Source: JABMQB01 sp964575025
GTDB taxonomy: Bacteria > Bacteroidota > Bacteroidia > Bacteroidales > Prolixibacteraceae
Length of the DNA stretch: 64,000 nucleotides
Assembly: GCA_964575025.1 (NCBI GenBank)
Contig: CAZNPV010000006.1
Span: 1-64,000, forward strand
Direction: 5' to 3'
Below the pieces are notes generated by a model. The model was given only the letters and a program-made list of their open reading frames with translations, had not been told where the DNA came from and did not search any database. Of this stretch, positions 1 to 10,097 are shown piece by piece. The position numbers and the translations under genes are program-made. The first letter of the stretch is position 1. Each line of letters opens with the position of its first letter.

Positions 1-3000
1 CTAGGTTCGTATGCGCAGGAGAAATTGTTGTCAGGTACTGTAACTGACAATGAGGGATCTCCTGTGCCGGGTGTTACGGTTGTCGTCAAAGGGACCACAA
101 CCGGAACCGTGACCGACCTGGATGGAACGTTTTCGTTGACGGTACCAACGGATGCTCAGATCCTTGTGTTCTCCTATGTGGGGATGTTATCACAGGAAGT
201 TGAAATCGGCGACCAGTCAACCTTTGCTATCACCATGCGGCCTGATGTGATTGGGGTCGATGAAGTGGTGGTTGTAGGGTACGGAACGCGTATGAAAGAG
301 GAGTTAACGGGATCCGTTTCCACGGTTTCCGAGGAGACAATGCAGATATCCACAGCTCCCAGTGTGATGAGCCGTATCCAGGGACAGGTTTCAGGTGTTA
401 CCGTAACCACTGCCAACCGGCCGGGAGGTGATGCCACGATCCGTATCCGTGGAATCGGGACGATTAACGACGCCAACCCGTTGTATATCATTGACGGTGT
501 ACCGGCAGGCCCGGGGAATAACATTAACCCCAGCGATGTTGAATCGATCTCTATCCTGAAGGATGCTTCCTCGGCAGCGATCTACGGTACCCGGGGTGCG
601 AACGGTGTGGTTATTATTACCACCAAAAAAGGGCGCCTTAACCAGGCACCCAATATTCAGTTCCGGATGAAAACCGGTATCTCCAAGGCGACAAACCAGT
701 ACGACATGCTGATGACGCAGGAATATGCTGATGCTGTATGGTTGTCCTACAAAAACAGGAATACTCCACCTGACCATACACAGTATGGTTCCGGAACCAC
801 TCCGAAGATCCCGGATTATATTTGGCCCGGAGGAGCCATGGAAGACGACCCGGCAGTAAATCCGGATCTGTACGATTACAAAACCACTCCGATCTGTAAA
901 GCCAACAAGGAAGGAACCGACTGGTACGATGAAATTTACAGGAATGCCCTGATCCAGGAATATGACCTTTCGGTAACCGGCGGCAGTAGTAACGCTACCT
1001 ATGCATTCTCCGCAAATTACCTCGATGAAGAGGGAATTCTGGAACATACAAATTTTAACCGGTGGACGTTCCGGATGAATTCCGAATCCAAATTCAACGA
1101 CTGGTTCAAGGCCGGTGAAAACCTGCAGATTGTGTATATCGATGAATACGGTAACTTAAGCGATAACGGTGAAGGTACTCCTATTTCGAATGCTTATCGC
1201 GCACAACCCATTTGTCCGGTATTGGATATCGGAGGGAATTACGCCGGCTCCCGGTCTCCGGAAATGGGGAACTTCGCGAACCCGGTAGCCATGCTTGACC
1301 GTGCCAAGAATAACAACGGCAAATGGGTTCGTGTCCTGGGGAATGGTTTTGCTGAAATTACCCCGATGGAAGGACTCTCGCTCAGATCGATGTTAGGGTA
1401 TAATTACGGACAGTGGAACGGGATATCTTATACCATTCCCAACCTTGAACACTCCGAACCCAACAAGGTAAACGGTATGGGTGTCAGCTCGAACTACTCC
1501 ATCCAATGGAACTGGACCAATACATTAACGTATGCGGCTACCTTTGCCGATATTCATAAAGTAAATGTCGTTGTGGGTACAGAAGCTATTGAGAACAAAT
1601 ATCAGTGGGTGAATGCCAGCCGAAGCCAGTATTTCTCTGAAAGTCCTGAGTATATGCAGTTGAATTCAGGTGAAATCAACAAAGACAACAGCGGTTCAGG
1701 TTCCGAATGGTCTCTGTTCTCCGTATTTGGCCGTTTAAATTATGACCTTATGGGCAGGTATTTCCTGGAAGCTTCAGTACGGCGGGATGGTTCTTCCCGG
1801 TTTAGTGAGGCCAACCGATACGGTACGTTCCCGGCTGTTTCTGTTGCCTGGGCTCTCACACAGGAAAGCTTTATGACCGGAACCCGGAACTGGCTCGACC
1901 TGCTGAAATTGCGAGTCGGCTGGGGCGTTTCCGGTAACGACCAGATGGGGAACTACAACTCCTATTCCACTTACCGTGCTGATCCTTACCGGTCATCCTA
2001 TGCACTCGATGGTTCCAATACCAGTGCCATTTCAGGCTTCATGCCAGACGCACTGGGGAACGAAAATGTAACCTGGGAAACCACACAGACCATTAACGTT
2101 GGGGTGGATGCCAATATGCTGGACAACCACCTGGCTTTCTCTTTTGATGTATGGAACCGGTATACCTGGGACATGCTGTACCAGGAACCCATTCCCCAGG
2201 TGAGTGGTATAGCTACTGCACCCAACGTCAATATCGGGGAGATGAAAAACAATGGTTTCGATATTGAACTGGGTTATAACAACAGATTGATGGACGGTAA
2301 ATTTACCTATAATGTGAACCTGACCTTGTCGCATTATACCAATGAAATTGTAAAAATCTCTTCCGATGAAGACCTGACCATTGATTCCGGAAGCATGCGC
2401 CAGTTGACGTATACACGGTTTGCCAAAGGAACTGCTTTCCCGGAATTCTTTGGTTACGAAGTGGAAGGAATTTTCCAGACGCAGGCTGAAGCCGATGCCC
2501 ATGCACCTTATGGGGGCAATCCGAATTATAACCAGCCGGGTCATTTCAAATACAAAGACCAACTGACCGTGGATACCGATGACGATGGGGTTCCGGATCA
2601 GACCGACGGGGTGATCACTCCCGATGACCGGACCTTTATCGGAAGTCCGCATCCGGATCTGACCGGTGGACTGAACATCGACCTGGGGTATGGCAATTTT
2701 GACCTGAACCTCTTCTTCTACGGAAGCTACGGAAACAAACTGGTGAATTATGTAACCCGCTGGATCGATTACGGAATGTTCAACGGCGGATTAAGCCACA
2801 AAGCCCTTTATGAATCCTGGGGAAGCCCCTATCTGGATAACAACGAGGATGCAACCCTTCCGAAGCTCGACCAGAGCGATATTTCACAGCAGCCTTCAAC
2901 AGCCTTTATTGAAGACGCCTCCTACCTGAGGTTGAAAAATGTCAGGCTGGGATACACCGTACCCAGAAGTATCCTCGAAAGAGCTCAAATAAAGAGTTTG

Positions 3001-3153
3001 AATATTTATGCCCAGGTGACCAATCTGTTTACCCTAACTGGCTACGAAGGGCTTGACCCCGAACTGAACTCATCCGGAAGCTGGATGGGCCTGGACCAGG
3101 GAGCCTGGCCAACACCCCGCCAGATTATGTTTGGTGTAACGCTTGGTTTATAA
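1..3153 (+). CDS. SusC/RagA-type TonB-dependent outer-membrane transporter, 5' end cut by the window
   Basis: Outer-membrane beta-barrel that imports glycans or peptides together with a SusD lipoprotein, powered by TonB. The frame is open from base 1 and begins with the end of a signal peptide (SYAQ), so only the first residues are missing. A carboxypeptidase-regulatory-like domain comes first (GTVTDNEGSPVPGV, DGTFSL), then the VDEVVVVGYGT motif typical of SusC, a plug domain (IRIRGIGTINDANPLYIIDGV, shortened here to its class: plug with GANGVVIITTKKG) and a barrel ending in FGVTLGL. The length, about 1050 residues, is usual. SusD follows after 35 bases. The substrate cannot be read from the sequence; no sigma/anti-sigma pair is seen beside it. 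Confidence 0.96.
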   Translation, partial: LGSYAQEKLLSGTVTDNEGSPVPGVTVVVKGTTTGTVTDLDGTFSLTVPTDAQILVFSYVGMLSQEVEIGDQSTFAITMRPDVIGVDEVVVVGYGTRMKEELTGSVSTVSEETMQISTAPSVMSRIQGQVSGVTVTTANRPGGDATIRIRGIGTINDANPLYIIDGVPAGPGNNINPSDVESISILKDASSAAIYGTRGANGVVIITTKKGRLNQAPNIQFRMKTGISKATNQYDMLMTQEYADAVWLSYKNRNTPPDHTQYGSGTTPKIPDYIWPGGAMEDDPAVNPDLYDYKTTPICKANKEGTDWYDEIYRNALIQEYDLSVTGGSSNATYAFSANYLDEEGILEHTNFNRWTFRMNSESKFNDWFKAGENLQIVYIDEYGNLSDNGEGTPISNAYRAQPICPVLDIGGNYAGSRSPEMGNFANPVAMLDRAKNNNGKWVRVLGNGFAEITPMEGLSLRSMLGYNYGQWNGISYTIPNLEHSEPNKVNGMGVSSNYSIQWNWTNTLTYAATFADIHKVNVVVGTEAIENKYQWVNASRSQYFSESPEYMQLNSGEINKDNSGSGSEWSLFSVFGRLNYDLMGRYFLEASVRRDGSSRFSEANRYGTFPAVSVAWALTQESFMTGTRNWLDLLKLRVGWGVSGNDQMGNYNSYSTYRADPYRSSYALDGSNTSAISGFMPDALGNENVTWETTQTINVGVDANMLDNHLAFSFDVWNRYTWDMLYQEPIPQVSGIATAPNVNIGEMKNNGFDIELGYNNRLMDGKFTYNVNLTLSHYTNEIVKISSDEDLTIDSGSMRQLTYTRFAKGTAFPEFFGYEVEGIFQTQAEADAHAPYGGNPNYNQPGHFKYKDQLTVDTDDDGVPDQTDGVITPDDRTFIGSPHPDLTGGLNIDLGYGNFDLNLFFYGSYGNKLVNYVTRWIDYGMFNGGLSHKALYESWGSPYLDNNEDATLPKLDQSDISQQPSTAFIEDASYLRLKNVRLGYTVPRSILERAQIKSLNIYAQVTNLFTLTGYEGLDPELNSSGSWMGLDQGAWPTPRQIMFGVTLGL

Positions 3154-3188
3154 CAAATAATGTATGATTAATTTAAACAAGGAATAAT

Positions 3189-5030
3189 ATGAAAAAACAA
3201 TCAATTATACTAGCCATATTGTTTATTCTGGCTATGTCGTATTCATGTTCGGACGAATTCCTGACCAAATCGCCGCTAGGCTCCACGTCAGAGAATGTTT
3301 TTTACGACGAAAAAGGTATTGATGCGTTATTGACCGGGACATACGCCATGGTTGGCGGTAGTTCCCTGTGGGATATCTCCTGGGGCGCATCCATACAGAA
3401 CTGGACTTATGGTTCAGCTGCATCCGATGATGCCTACAAAGGATCTGAAATTACCGACCAGGTTCCTGTAAACGACATCGAACGCTGGGTGGTTCAACCT
3501 ACCAATAATTACCCGGCCGATAAATGGAAATTGTGCCTCGGTATGGGAGTAGACCGTGCCAATAAAACCTTAAAGGTGATCAATGCTACCGAGGAAGCAG
3601 GAACGATAACGGCCGAGAAGGCAAATGCTTTCAGGGCTGAAACAAGATTCCTCCGGGCATTGTATTATTTCGAAGCATGGCTGGTCTTTGGGGATTACAT
3701 TCCCCTTTTAACGGATGAAACAGAAGACCCGGCTTTGGTTCCGAATGAAAATCCGCCGGGAGAGGTATTAAAATTTATCATCGATGATCTTAAATTTGCC
3801 TGGGAACGCCTCCCGGAGACACAGGCTCAGGTTGGCCGCGCTACGAAGTATGCAGCCATGGCCCTGGCAGCCAGAGCCTATCTGCAGGAATTGAAATATG
3901 CAGAAGCCAAGCCATTGCTGGACAACATTATCAACAGCGGAAAATATACCTTGATGCCTAACTTTATCGACAATTTTAACATTGAAACCAATAACAACGA
4001 TGAGTCGATTTTTGAGATTCAGGCAAATGTGAACGATATCAACGAGTCCTTAAATGCCGAAATGGGCATTGGCCTGAACTGGCCCCATGGGGGAGATATC
4101 GGAATGTGCTGCGGGTTTCACCAGCCTTCTCAGAATCTGGTCAACGCCTTTAAGGTGGATGACAATGGATTGCCGCTATTTGATACCTTTAACAATGAGG
4201 ATCTCGGAAATGACCAGGGTATTGGCTCCGATGAGCTTTTTGATGTGGATAACCACCCGGTAGATCCGCGTCTGGACTTTACCGTAGGCCGCAGGGGGAT
4301 CCCCTATAAAGACTGGGGGATCATGCGTGGAAAAAACTGGATTCGCAAACAGCAAGAAGGTGGCCCCTATATGCCCGCTGCTAAACCATTTTTCAAAAAA
4401 TCAGAAAGGTACAGCCTGTCAACAACCACAGGATGGCAAACCGGAATCAATGCAAACAATTACCGCTATCTGCGTTACAGCCATGTATTGTTGTGGAGGG
4501 CTGAAGTAGCCGCCTATGAAGGGGATCTGAATAAAGCCCGGGATCTTGTAAACCAGATTCGTGAAAGAGCAGGGAATGAAGTAGTTATGGGCAAAGTACT
4601 CATCAATGTGCTTCCAACTTCTGTCTATCCGTGGGGCGAAAATACGACCGATGCGGATTATATGGTCGGAGGAGCTGTCGACTGGACGCAACCCGCTGCC
4701 AACTATCAGATCGGCTTGTACCAATCATTTGCCAGCAAAGAAGAAGCCATGGAAGCAGTTCAGTGGGAACAACGGCTGGAATTTGCTACCGAAGGATTGC
4801 GTTTCTTCGACCTCAGACGCTGGGATAACCTGCCCAACAAAATCGGAGGAAAAAGCATGGCTCAAATCCTGAATGCATTTGTCGATGGGGATTTACGAAT
4901 CAGGGCTTTTATGGCTATCGACGGAAAGTCCGTATTTACCAATGATGATAAATACCAGCCGATACCGCAGGGTCAGCTTGACCTTCAACCTGGCGTTCTT
5001 GTTCAACGTCCGGAATACAAAGCAAAATAA
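3189..5030 (+). CDS. SusD/RagB family surface glycan-binding lipoprotein
   Basis: Lid and substrate-binding partner of the SusC protein just upstream. A signal peptide ends at Cys20, followed by SDE, an acidic start that in Bacteroidota favours export to the cell surface. The family's tetratricopeptide-like helices and SusD signatures are visible: RAETRFLRALYYFE near residue 150, AALALAARAYL-type helix near 220, YRYLRYSHVLLWRAEVA near 425 and RRLEFATEGLRFFDLRRW-type motif near 535 (here WEQRLEFATEGLRFFDLRRW). At 613 residues it is of normal length. It should be co-transcribed with SusC; a strong terminator follows. Confidence 0.96.
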   Translation: MKKQSIILAILFILAMSYSCSDEFLTKSPLGSTSENVFYDEKGIDALLTGTYAMVGGSSLWDISWGASIQNWTYGSAASDDAYKGSEITDQVPVNDIERWVVQPTNNYPADKWKLCLGMGVDRANKTLKVINATEEAGTITAEKANAFRAETRFLRALYYFEAWLVFGDYIPLLTDETEDPALVPNENPPGEVLKFIIDDLKFAWERLPETQAQVGRATKYAAMALAARAYLQELKYAEAKPLLDNIINSGKYTLMPNFIDNFNIETNNNDESIFEIQANVNDINESLNAEMGIGLNWPHGGDIGMCCGFHQPSQNLVNAFKVDDNGLPLFDTFNNEDLGNDQGIGSDELFDVDNHPVDPRLDFTVGRRGIPYKDWGIMRGKNWIRKQQEGGPYMPAAKPFFKKSERYSLSTTTGWQTGINANNYRYLRYSHVLLWRAEVAAYEGDLNKARDLVNQIRERAGNEVVMGKVLINVLPTSVYPWGENTTDADYMVGGAVDWTQPAANYQIGLYQSFASKEEAMEAVQWEQRLEFATEGLRFFDLRRWDNLPNKIGGKSMAQILNAFVDGDLRIRAFMAIDGKSVFTNDDKYQPIPQGQLDLQPGVLVQRPEYKAK

Positions 5031-5042
5031 TTCGGTATATAT

Positions 5043-5080
5043 AAAAAAAAAGAGGGACCTTTTTGTCCCTCTTTTTTTTT
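5043..5080 (+). terminator. Rho-independent terminator of the SusC/SusD operon
   Basis: AGAGGGAC and GTCCCTCT form a perfect 8-bp stem, extended by an A tract on the left and a T tract on the right, with loop CTTTTT. It starts 12 bases after the SusD stop. The A/T symmetry means it could also work on the other strand. Confidence 0.9.
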
Positions 5081-5127
5081 ATATTGGGGCCTGGTAAACT
5101 TTGTTGTGAATCCCAAAGAATAAATCG

Positions 5128-6360
5128 TTGGCATTAAACTACATTTGGATATTCTTTTTTCTGCTGGCCTTTGTCATCGGGCTGGTCAAACTGATTTTTC
5201 TGGGTGATACCGAGGTATTCCCGGCCATGGTCACAGCCATTTTTGACATGGCTAAAACGGGGTTTGAAATATCGTTGGGATTAACCGGTGTTTTAACCCT
5301 TTTCATGGGCATAATGAAGATCGGTGAGGAGGGAGGGATTGTCAAAATCCTCTCAAAGGGTTTACGCCCTTTTTTTAATAAACTGTTTCCTGAACTGGGC
5401 AGGGAACATCCTGCCCATGGTTCCATCATCCTGAATATTGCCGCCAACATGTTGAATCTGGACAATGCGGCTACGCCCATGGGGTTAAAAGCCATGAAAC
5501 AGATGCAGGAATCGAATCCGCATAAAGAGACAGCCTCCAATGCCCAGATCATGTTTCTGGTGCTGAATACTTCGGGACTGACGATTCTTCCGATCACCAT
5601 CATGGTCTACAGGGCTCAGCTGGGAGCTGCCAATCCGTCGGACATATTTATTCCCATTATGCTGGCTACCTATTTCTCTACCATGGCCGGGTTGCTGTCT
5701 GTAGCGGTTTATCAGAAAATAAACCTGCTGGATAAAACCATTCTTACGTATCTTGGAGGACTTACCCTTTTCATTGCGGCGATCATCTGGTTTTTTTCGA
5801 CCCTTGAACAGGAACAGATCACCACCATTTCCAATGTTGCTTCCAACCTGCTGCTTTTTGCCGTTATTGTTGGATTTATTGCACTAGCCATGTTTAAAAG
5901 GGTGAATGTGTATGAAACATTTATTGAAGGAGCCAAAGACGGTTTTAAAATAGCGGTTAAGATCATTCCCTACCTGATTGCGATTCTGGTGGCTATTGGT
6001 GCTTTCCGGGCTTCAGGAGCCATGGACTGGTTTATCTCGGGCTTTGCCTGGTTGTTTGAATCGGTGGGAATCAATACCGATTTCACAGGAGCCCTGCCAA
6101 CAGCTTTAATGAAACCCCTCAGTGGAAGTGGTGCCCGCGGGTTGATGGTGGATGCCATGAATACCCACGGTGCGGATTCATTTGTTGGAAGGGTGGCCAG
6201 TACCGTCCAGGGAGCTACCGATACAACTTTTTATATCCTGGCTGTGTACTTTGGGGCCGTGGGAATAAAAAATACCCGCTATGCGGTGGTATGCGGCCTG
6301 ATTGCTGATTTTTCCGGAATCATCGCAGCCATCCTGATGGCTTATCTGTTTTTTCATTGA
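5128..6360 (+). CDS. SpmA-SpmB fusion, nucleoside-recognition (Gate) domain membrane protein
   Basis: A 410-residue polytopic membrane protein joining the two spore-maturation proteins SpmA (first half) and SpmB (second half), each with a Gate/nucleoside-recognition domain. The first half carries NIAANMLNLDNAATPMGLKAM and the second half PLSGSGARGLMVDAM followed by TVQGATDTTFYILAVYFG, the hallmark motifs of the two families. The start is TTG: the sequence MALNYIWIFFF begins where related proteins begin and no ATG lies nearby. Non-sporulating Bacteroidota commonly have this fusion; its role is unknown, with transport of a small metabolite the usual guess. It stands alone between the SusD terminator and the convergent GH92 gene. 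Confidence 0.93.
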   Translation: MALNYIWIFFFLLAFVIGLVKLIFLGDTEVFPAMVTAIFDMAKTGFEISLGLTGVLTLFMGIMKIGEEGGIVKILSKGLRPFFNKLFPELGREHPAHGSIILNIAANMLNLDNAATPMGLKAMKQMQESNPHKETASNAQIMFLVLNTSGLTILPITIMVYRAQLGAANPSDIFIPIMLATYFSTMAGLLSVAVYQKINLLDKTILTYLGGLTLFIAAIIWFFSTLEQEQITTISNVASNLLLFAVIVGFIALAMFKRVNVYETFIEGAKDGFKIAVKIIPYLIAILVAIGAFRASGAMDWFISGFAWLFESVGINTDFTGALPTALMKPLSGSGARGLMVDAMNTHGADSFVGRVASTVQGATDTTFYILAVYFGAVGIKNTRYAVVCGLIADFSGIIAAILMAYLFFH

Positions 6361-6381
6361 ACCATCAAAAATGACAGGCTC

Positions 6382-8622
6382 CTATTCTGAAAGGCTGAAT
6401 TCAAGCCTGCCTCCTTTCTGAATATCCCCGAAGGTAATTTCTGTCCCGATCTTTTTCCCGTTGAGGGTTCCTTCCTGATAAATACAGGTTGGATCCTCTG
6501 AGCTTCCGATCAGCTCAAATTTCTTTCCGGGATAATACTCCGGATCAAGATTCAGGGTAACTTTCGAAAAAATGGGTGAGGAAAGCTGGTAGGTATTGCT
6601 TGCCGGATTAACCGGATAGAATCCGATGGCTGAGAATACGTACCAGGCAGACAGTTTCCCTTCCACATCTTTTCCGGGGATTCCTCCGAAAGTTGGGTCG
6701 TATTCGGAAAAAAGAATGTTTTTTACGGTTTTCTGGGTTTTCTCCCAGTTATCCACATAATTGAAGAGGTAGGGAATGAAAAGTGCGAAGGCATTTCCAT
6801 GTTCATATTCTCCGGAGGTTATTAGGTTGTCGAGTTTTTCAATAAATTGATTTTTTCCTCCCATCAGATCTATAAGGACGGGGATATTGTGGGGAACAAA
6901 CCAGGAATTCTGCCGGGGACTTCCGGTATCGAGCCACGTCATCTCCTCATCTTCCCGGAAATCCTGGGTGAAATAATTGTTGGATAAGCGTCCGCACACC
7001 CATCCATTTTCAGGATTAAATACATTGGTATAGTTTTCGGCCCGGATGGAAAGATCTTTGTATTCGTCTACCTTGTTCAGTTTTTTTGCTGCCTGCGCCA
7101 GGCACCAGTCGTTGTAAGCATAATCCAGAGTTCGGCTGACTTCGTTTCCATTTATGCTATCTGCTTCGGATTCATCGCTTACAGGAATATAGCCGAATGA
7201 GAAGTATGCTTCCAATCTGCTCCGTCCCGAACCTTGGTTTCTTTCCTGTGTTCCGGCAGGTTCAAAGGCATTTTTTGCCATCCAGGGCCAGGCTTTTTCC
7301 GAATCCACATCAAAGCCTTTCACAATGGCATCGCTGATCATGGCTGAAATATAGTCGCCCCCTTTTTCAGGATTGTACCTGTTTTTAAAAGGCGCCAAAG
7401 GCAGTCTGCCTCCCTGTTCGGCTTTCAGAATCAGGGAGTGGATCATGTCTTCATATTCCCGGGGAGCAATAAGGCTCACCAGGGGCATCTGCGAAGCAAA
7501 AATATCCCGGGCCATAAAGTCAACATAATAATCTCTCTCTTCTGTTTTGCTGATTTTCCCGGTTTTATCAAATCCCACATAGGAGCCGTCCGTGTCGTTG
7601 AATAATCTGGGTTGCAAAAGGCAGCGGTATAAAGCTGAATAAAAAACGATTTTATCCTGTTCGTTTGTGCCTTCGACCACAATACGGCCCAGCAGTTCAT
7701 TCCATTTCTTTTCTGTTTCTCTACGGACCCGGTTAAAATCCCAATGTGGAATTTCGGCTTCCAAATTTAAACGTGCTTTTTCAATGCTGGTAAAAGAGGT
7801 CCCAATCTTGACCTGGACCGTTTGGTTTTCACTCAGGTCAAAAAACACATACCCTCCAAGGTTGGGTTCATTCTGTCCTTCGGTTTTTCCGTCTTCGTAG
7901 TCATGCCCGGTATAAATTCCGTATTTTATAAAAGGCTGGTTGAAACGGGCTGTAAAATATCCGCTGAATCCTGCCGGTTCTTCCCCGTCATTGGTTGCCC
8001 TGTATACCGGATTGTATCCACTGATTTCATTTTTTTCGGGGTCGATATGCAGGTATCCGTTGCCCTGGTCTGAATTTACATCAATGATGATACATGGATT
8101 ATCCGGATCGAGCCATGAGAAACGCAAGAACCCGGCCCGTTTGGTAGCTGTCACTTCCGATTGGATCATGTAGCGGTGGAGGTGTACCGACAGGTAAGCA
8201 GGCGAGCTTTCCAGGGTTTTTAAATCGTAGGGGGACCTGCGCTGGCCTGGTGCATGAATGAACGTTCCGTTTATGGGCATAAAGGTAAAACTCCCGTAAT
8301 CGGCCTGGCAGGAACCATTCAGCCAGTGGGTGGCCCGGATTCCCTGATGATAAAGAAACGTGCTGTAGTATGGCGCTACACAGGGATTCTCGGTCTGAGC
8401 AATCTGGGGAGTCCACTGGGTCATCCCGAAAGGCATGGATACGGCAGGAATTGTTTGTCCGTACCCGACAGGTTGCGCATTAAAACGATCGGTAAGTACC
8501 CTCGAATAGGTTGATCCGATGAGGGGATTTACATACTTTATCAGGTCCTGCGGTGGCGTTTGTTTACAGGAAACAAGACCAAGCAGTACAAATACGGATG
8601 AAAAGAATCTGCGTCCGGTCAT
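6382..8622 (-). CDS. Divergent GH92-family glycosidase lipoprotein with altered catalytic motifs
   Basis: GH92 enzymes are calcium-dependent exo-alpha-mannosidases. The fold signature is clear: NPLIGSTYSRV at the N-terminus, TLDYAYNDWCLAQAAKKL, FVPHNIPVLIDLMGGK and SAWYVFSAIGFYPVNP. I chose ATG 8622, giving MTGRRFFSSVFVLLGLVSC, a lipoprotein signal; the longer frame would overlap the upstream gene. Three motifs that hold catalytic and metal residues in typical GH92 proteins are changed: EGNxWQY is TGSPRQN (566-572), NEPSHH is NAFALF (610-615) and GNDDxG is GKDVEG (650-655). It may be a pseudoenzyme or have another specificity. The metallophosphoesterase gene upstream is 65 bases away on the same strand. 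Confidence 0.9.
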   Translation of the reverse strand: MTGRRFFSSVFVLLGLVSCKQTPPQDLIKYVNPLIGSTYSRVLTDRFNAQPVGYGQTIPAVSMPFGMTQWTPQIAQTENPCVAPYYSTFLYHQGIRATHWLNGSCQADYGSFTFMPINGTFIHAPGQRRSPYDLKTLESSPAYLSVHLHRYMIQSEVTATKRAGFLRFSWLDPDNPCIIIDVNSDQGNGYLHIDPEKNEISGYNPVYRATNDGEEPAGFSGYFTARFNQPFIKYGIYTGHDYEDGKTEGQNEPNLGGYVFFDLSENQTVQVKIGTSFTSIEKARLNLEAEIPHWDFNRVRRETEKKWNELLGRIVVEGTNEQDKIVFYSALYRCLLQPRLFNDTDGSYVGFDKTGKISKTEERDYYVDFMARDIFASQMPLVSLIAPREYEDMIHSLILKAEQGGRLPLAPFKNRYNPEKGGDYISAMISDAIVKGFDVDSEKAWPWMAKNAFEPAGTQERNQGSGRSRLEAYFSFGYIPVSDESEADSINGNEVSRTLDYAYNDWCLAQAAKKLNKVDEYKDLSIRAENYTNVFNPENGWVCGRLSNNYFTQDFREDEEMTWLDTGSPRQNSWFVPHNIPVLIDLMGGKNQFIEKLDNLITSGEYEHGNAFALFIPYLFNYVDNWEKTQKTVKNILFSEYDPTFGGIPGKDVEGKLSAWYVFSAIGFYPVNPASNTYQLSSPIFSKVTLNLDPEYYPGKKFELIGSSEDPTCIYQEGTLNGKKIGTEITFGDIQKGGRLEFSLSE

Positions 8623-8687
8623 GTAAAATCTGCATTTATTGAATGAAAAGGTAAAAATACAAAAGGATTTAAAAAACAGGTATACCG

Positions 8688-9590
8688 TCAGGGTGTTTCT
8701 TCCACTTCCCATCCAAAATCAATGTATTCCCAGTCAAATTGCTCCCCGCACACATCCACCTTCAGAAATCCTTCTTCCAGGCCATACCGGGTGCCCTGCC
8801 ACCATGATGAACATACCGCACCGCCGGTGATGTAATGGATGCCGTTATAGTATATATCCTCCAGGAAATGAAGGTGTCCCTGCAATACCATTTTAACATT
8901 GTATTGTTCAAGTATGGGAATTACTTCCTGCGCATTGGTTATCACCGAACCAGGGCTGAATCCTGCGGTGGGTGACTCCATGATTTGATTGCCGATACTC
9001 AGCAAAGGGATATGGATGCTTATGGCAACCGGTTTTTCTGTTCCGGTTTGTTCAAGGTCACTTTTCAGCCATTCGATCTGCAGGGAATCAATGTATCCGT
9101 AATATCTTCTTTCTTCAGTAAAACCAATTCCGTCCAGCATAATAAAATGCCAATTGCCGGCATCAAATGAATAGTACCTTTTGGCCAGGCGTTCTTCATA
9201 CAGGTTTTTCCCATACATCGGGTGGTCGGGTGAGATGCCGCTGCTGGCATACAATCCAAAGACCTCATGGTTACCAAGAGTATTATATACCGGCATCTTC
9301 AGTTTTGCCATGGTTGTTGCATACAGGTTGTATAAACTATCGCTTCTCCCATAACTTTGCCCGAGGGCATCCATGATCATGTCGCCTCCGGTAATAACAA
9401 AGTCGGGATTGATATCGTTGATCGTATTAATGGCCTGTAATAAACCTTCCGTAGCTCTTCGTTCAGGCTGCACATGGATATCTGTCATAAATACAAAGGT
9501 AAATGAATCTGGCGGAGGAGTTTTGTGGCAGGATGCTATCAGAAAGGCTAAGCAACATAATAGTGACCATTTTTGAAGCTGCTTCTTCAT
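8688..9590 (-). CDS. Calcineurin-like metallophosphoesterase lipoprotein
   Basis: Secreted hydrolase of phosphate mono- or diesters with a two-metal centre. From ATG 9590 the product begins with a lipoprotein signal ending LIASC (Cys21). Metal-binding motifs follow in order: TDIH (36-39), GGD near 68, GNHE near 115, a histidine in SIHIPLL and GHLH near 245. The 300-residue length fits the family. An earlier in-frame ATG at 9620 would only place extra residues before the signal peptide. It is probably co-transcribed with the GH92 gene downstream. The substrate is unknown. Confidence 0.92.
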   Translation of the reverse strand: MKKQLQKWSLLCCLAFLIASCHKTPPPDSFTFVFMTDIHVQPERRATEGLLQAINTINDINPDFVITGGDMIMDALGQSYGRSDSLYNLYATTMAKLKMPVYNTLGNHEVFGLYASSGISPDHPMYGKNLYEERLAKRYYSFDAGNWHFIMLDGIGFTEERRYYGYIDSLQIEWLKSDLEQTGTEKPVAISIHIPLLSIGNQIMESPTAGFSPGSVITNAQEVIPILEQYNVKMVLQGHLHFLEDIYYNGIHYITGGAVCSSWWQGTRYGLEEGFLKVDVCGEQFDWEYIDFGWEVEETP

Positions 9591-9702
9591 AGGTTGTGTT
9601 TTTTTCTGCAAGTTAATCATAATTATTTATTTCCGGATTTTTATTCCTAAATTAGCTACAGCGATTTATTGCTGCAATCAATATGCGTTGGCAGTTTGAA
9701 AC

Positions 9703-9993
9703 ATGACAATTACAAAGAGTACGGATGTGAAAATAAAGGTTGAACAGCTGGATGACAGCGAGCTCAAAGAAATGGGGGTGTTTCAGTGGCCTGTATGGGA
9801 AAAGGACGAGTCGAAATTTGAGTGGTATTACGACACCCGGGAAAGATGCTATATCCTCGAAGGGGAGGTGGATGTGATCACGGAATTTGAACATATCACC
9901 TTGAAGGCTGGCGATTTTGTAACTTTCCCCAAAGGACTTGAATGCGTGTGGGATATCAATGCAGCCATCAAGAAACATTACTTTTTTGATTAG
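9703..9993 (+). CDS. Small single-domain cupin (Cupin_3/DUF861-like)
   Basis: A 96-residue cytoplasmic cupin. The double-stranded beta-helix pattern is visible: the first motif around residues 45-60 (ERCYILEGEVDV) and the second around 70-88 (LKAGDFVTFPKGLECVW), with a WxV/WDI strand before the end. The arrangement E-x-C-Y-I-L-E-G with KAGD and P-x-G matches the DUF861/EutQ-like group. It lacks the full set of metal-binding histidines, as is usual in that group. It stands alone, divergent from the metallophosphoesterase gene. Function unknown; small-molecule binding or isomerase activity are possibilities. Confidence 0.85.
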   Translation: MTITKSTDVKIKVEQLDDSELKEMGVFQWPVWEKDESKFEWYYDTRERCYILEGEVDVITEFEHITLKAGDFVTFPKGLECVWDINAAIKKHYFFD

Positions 9994-10097
9994 ATGATCT
10001 GCGTTGTGAGCCAAAGGCTGAAACACAGATTGTATATCTGCCTGAATAAGGGAACGCTCAATTCGCAACAAACTGATAACTTCTGCCTCTGTTTATT

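Noticed and set aside
391..1047. Long open frame on the minus strand inside the SusC gene
   Set aside because: It is antisense to a strongly conserved transporter and has no family motif. Several similar antisense frames lie in SusC, the FISUMP gene and the VPS10/BNR gene.
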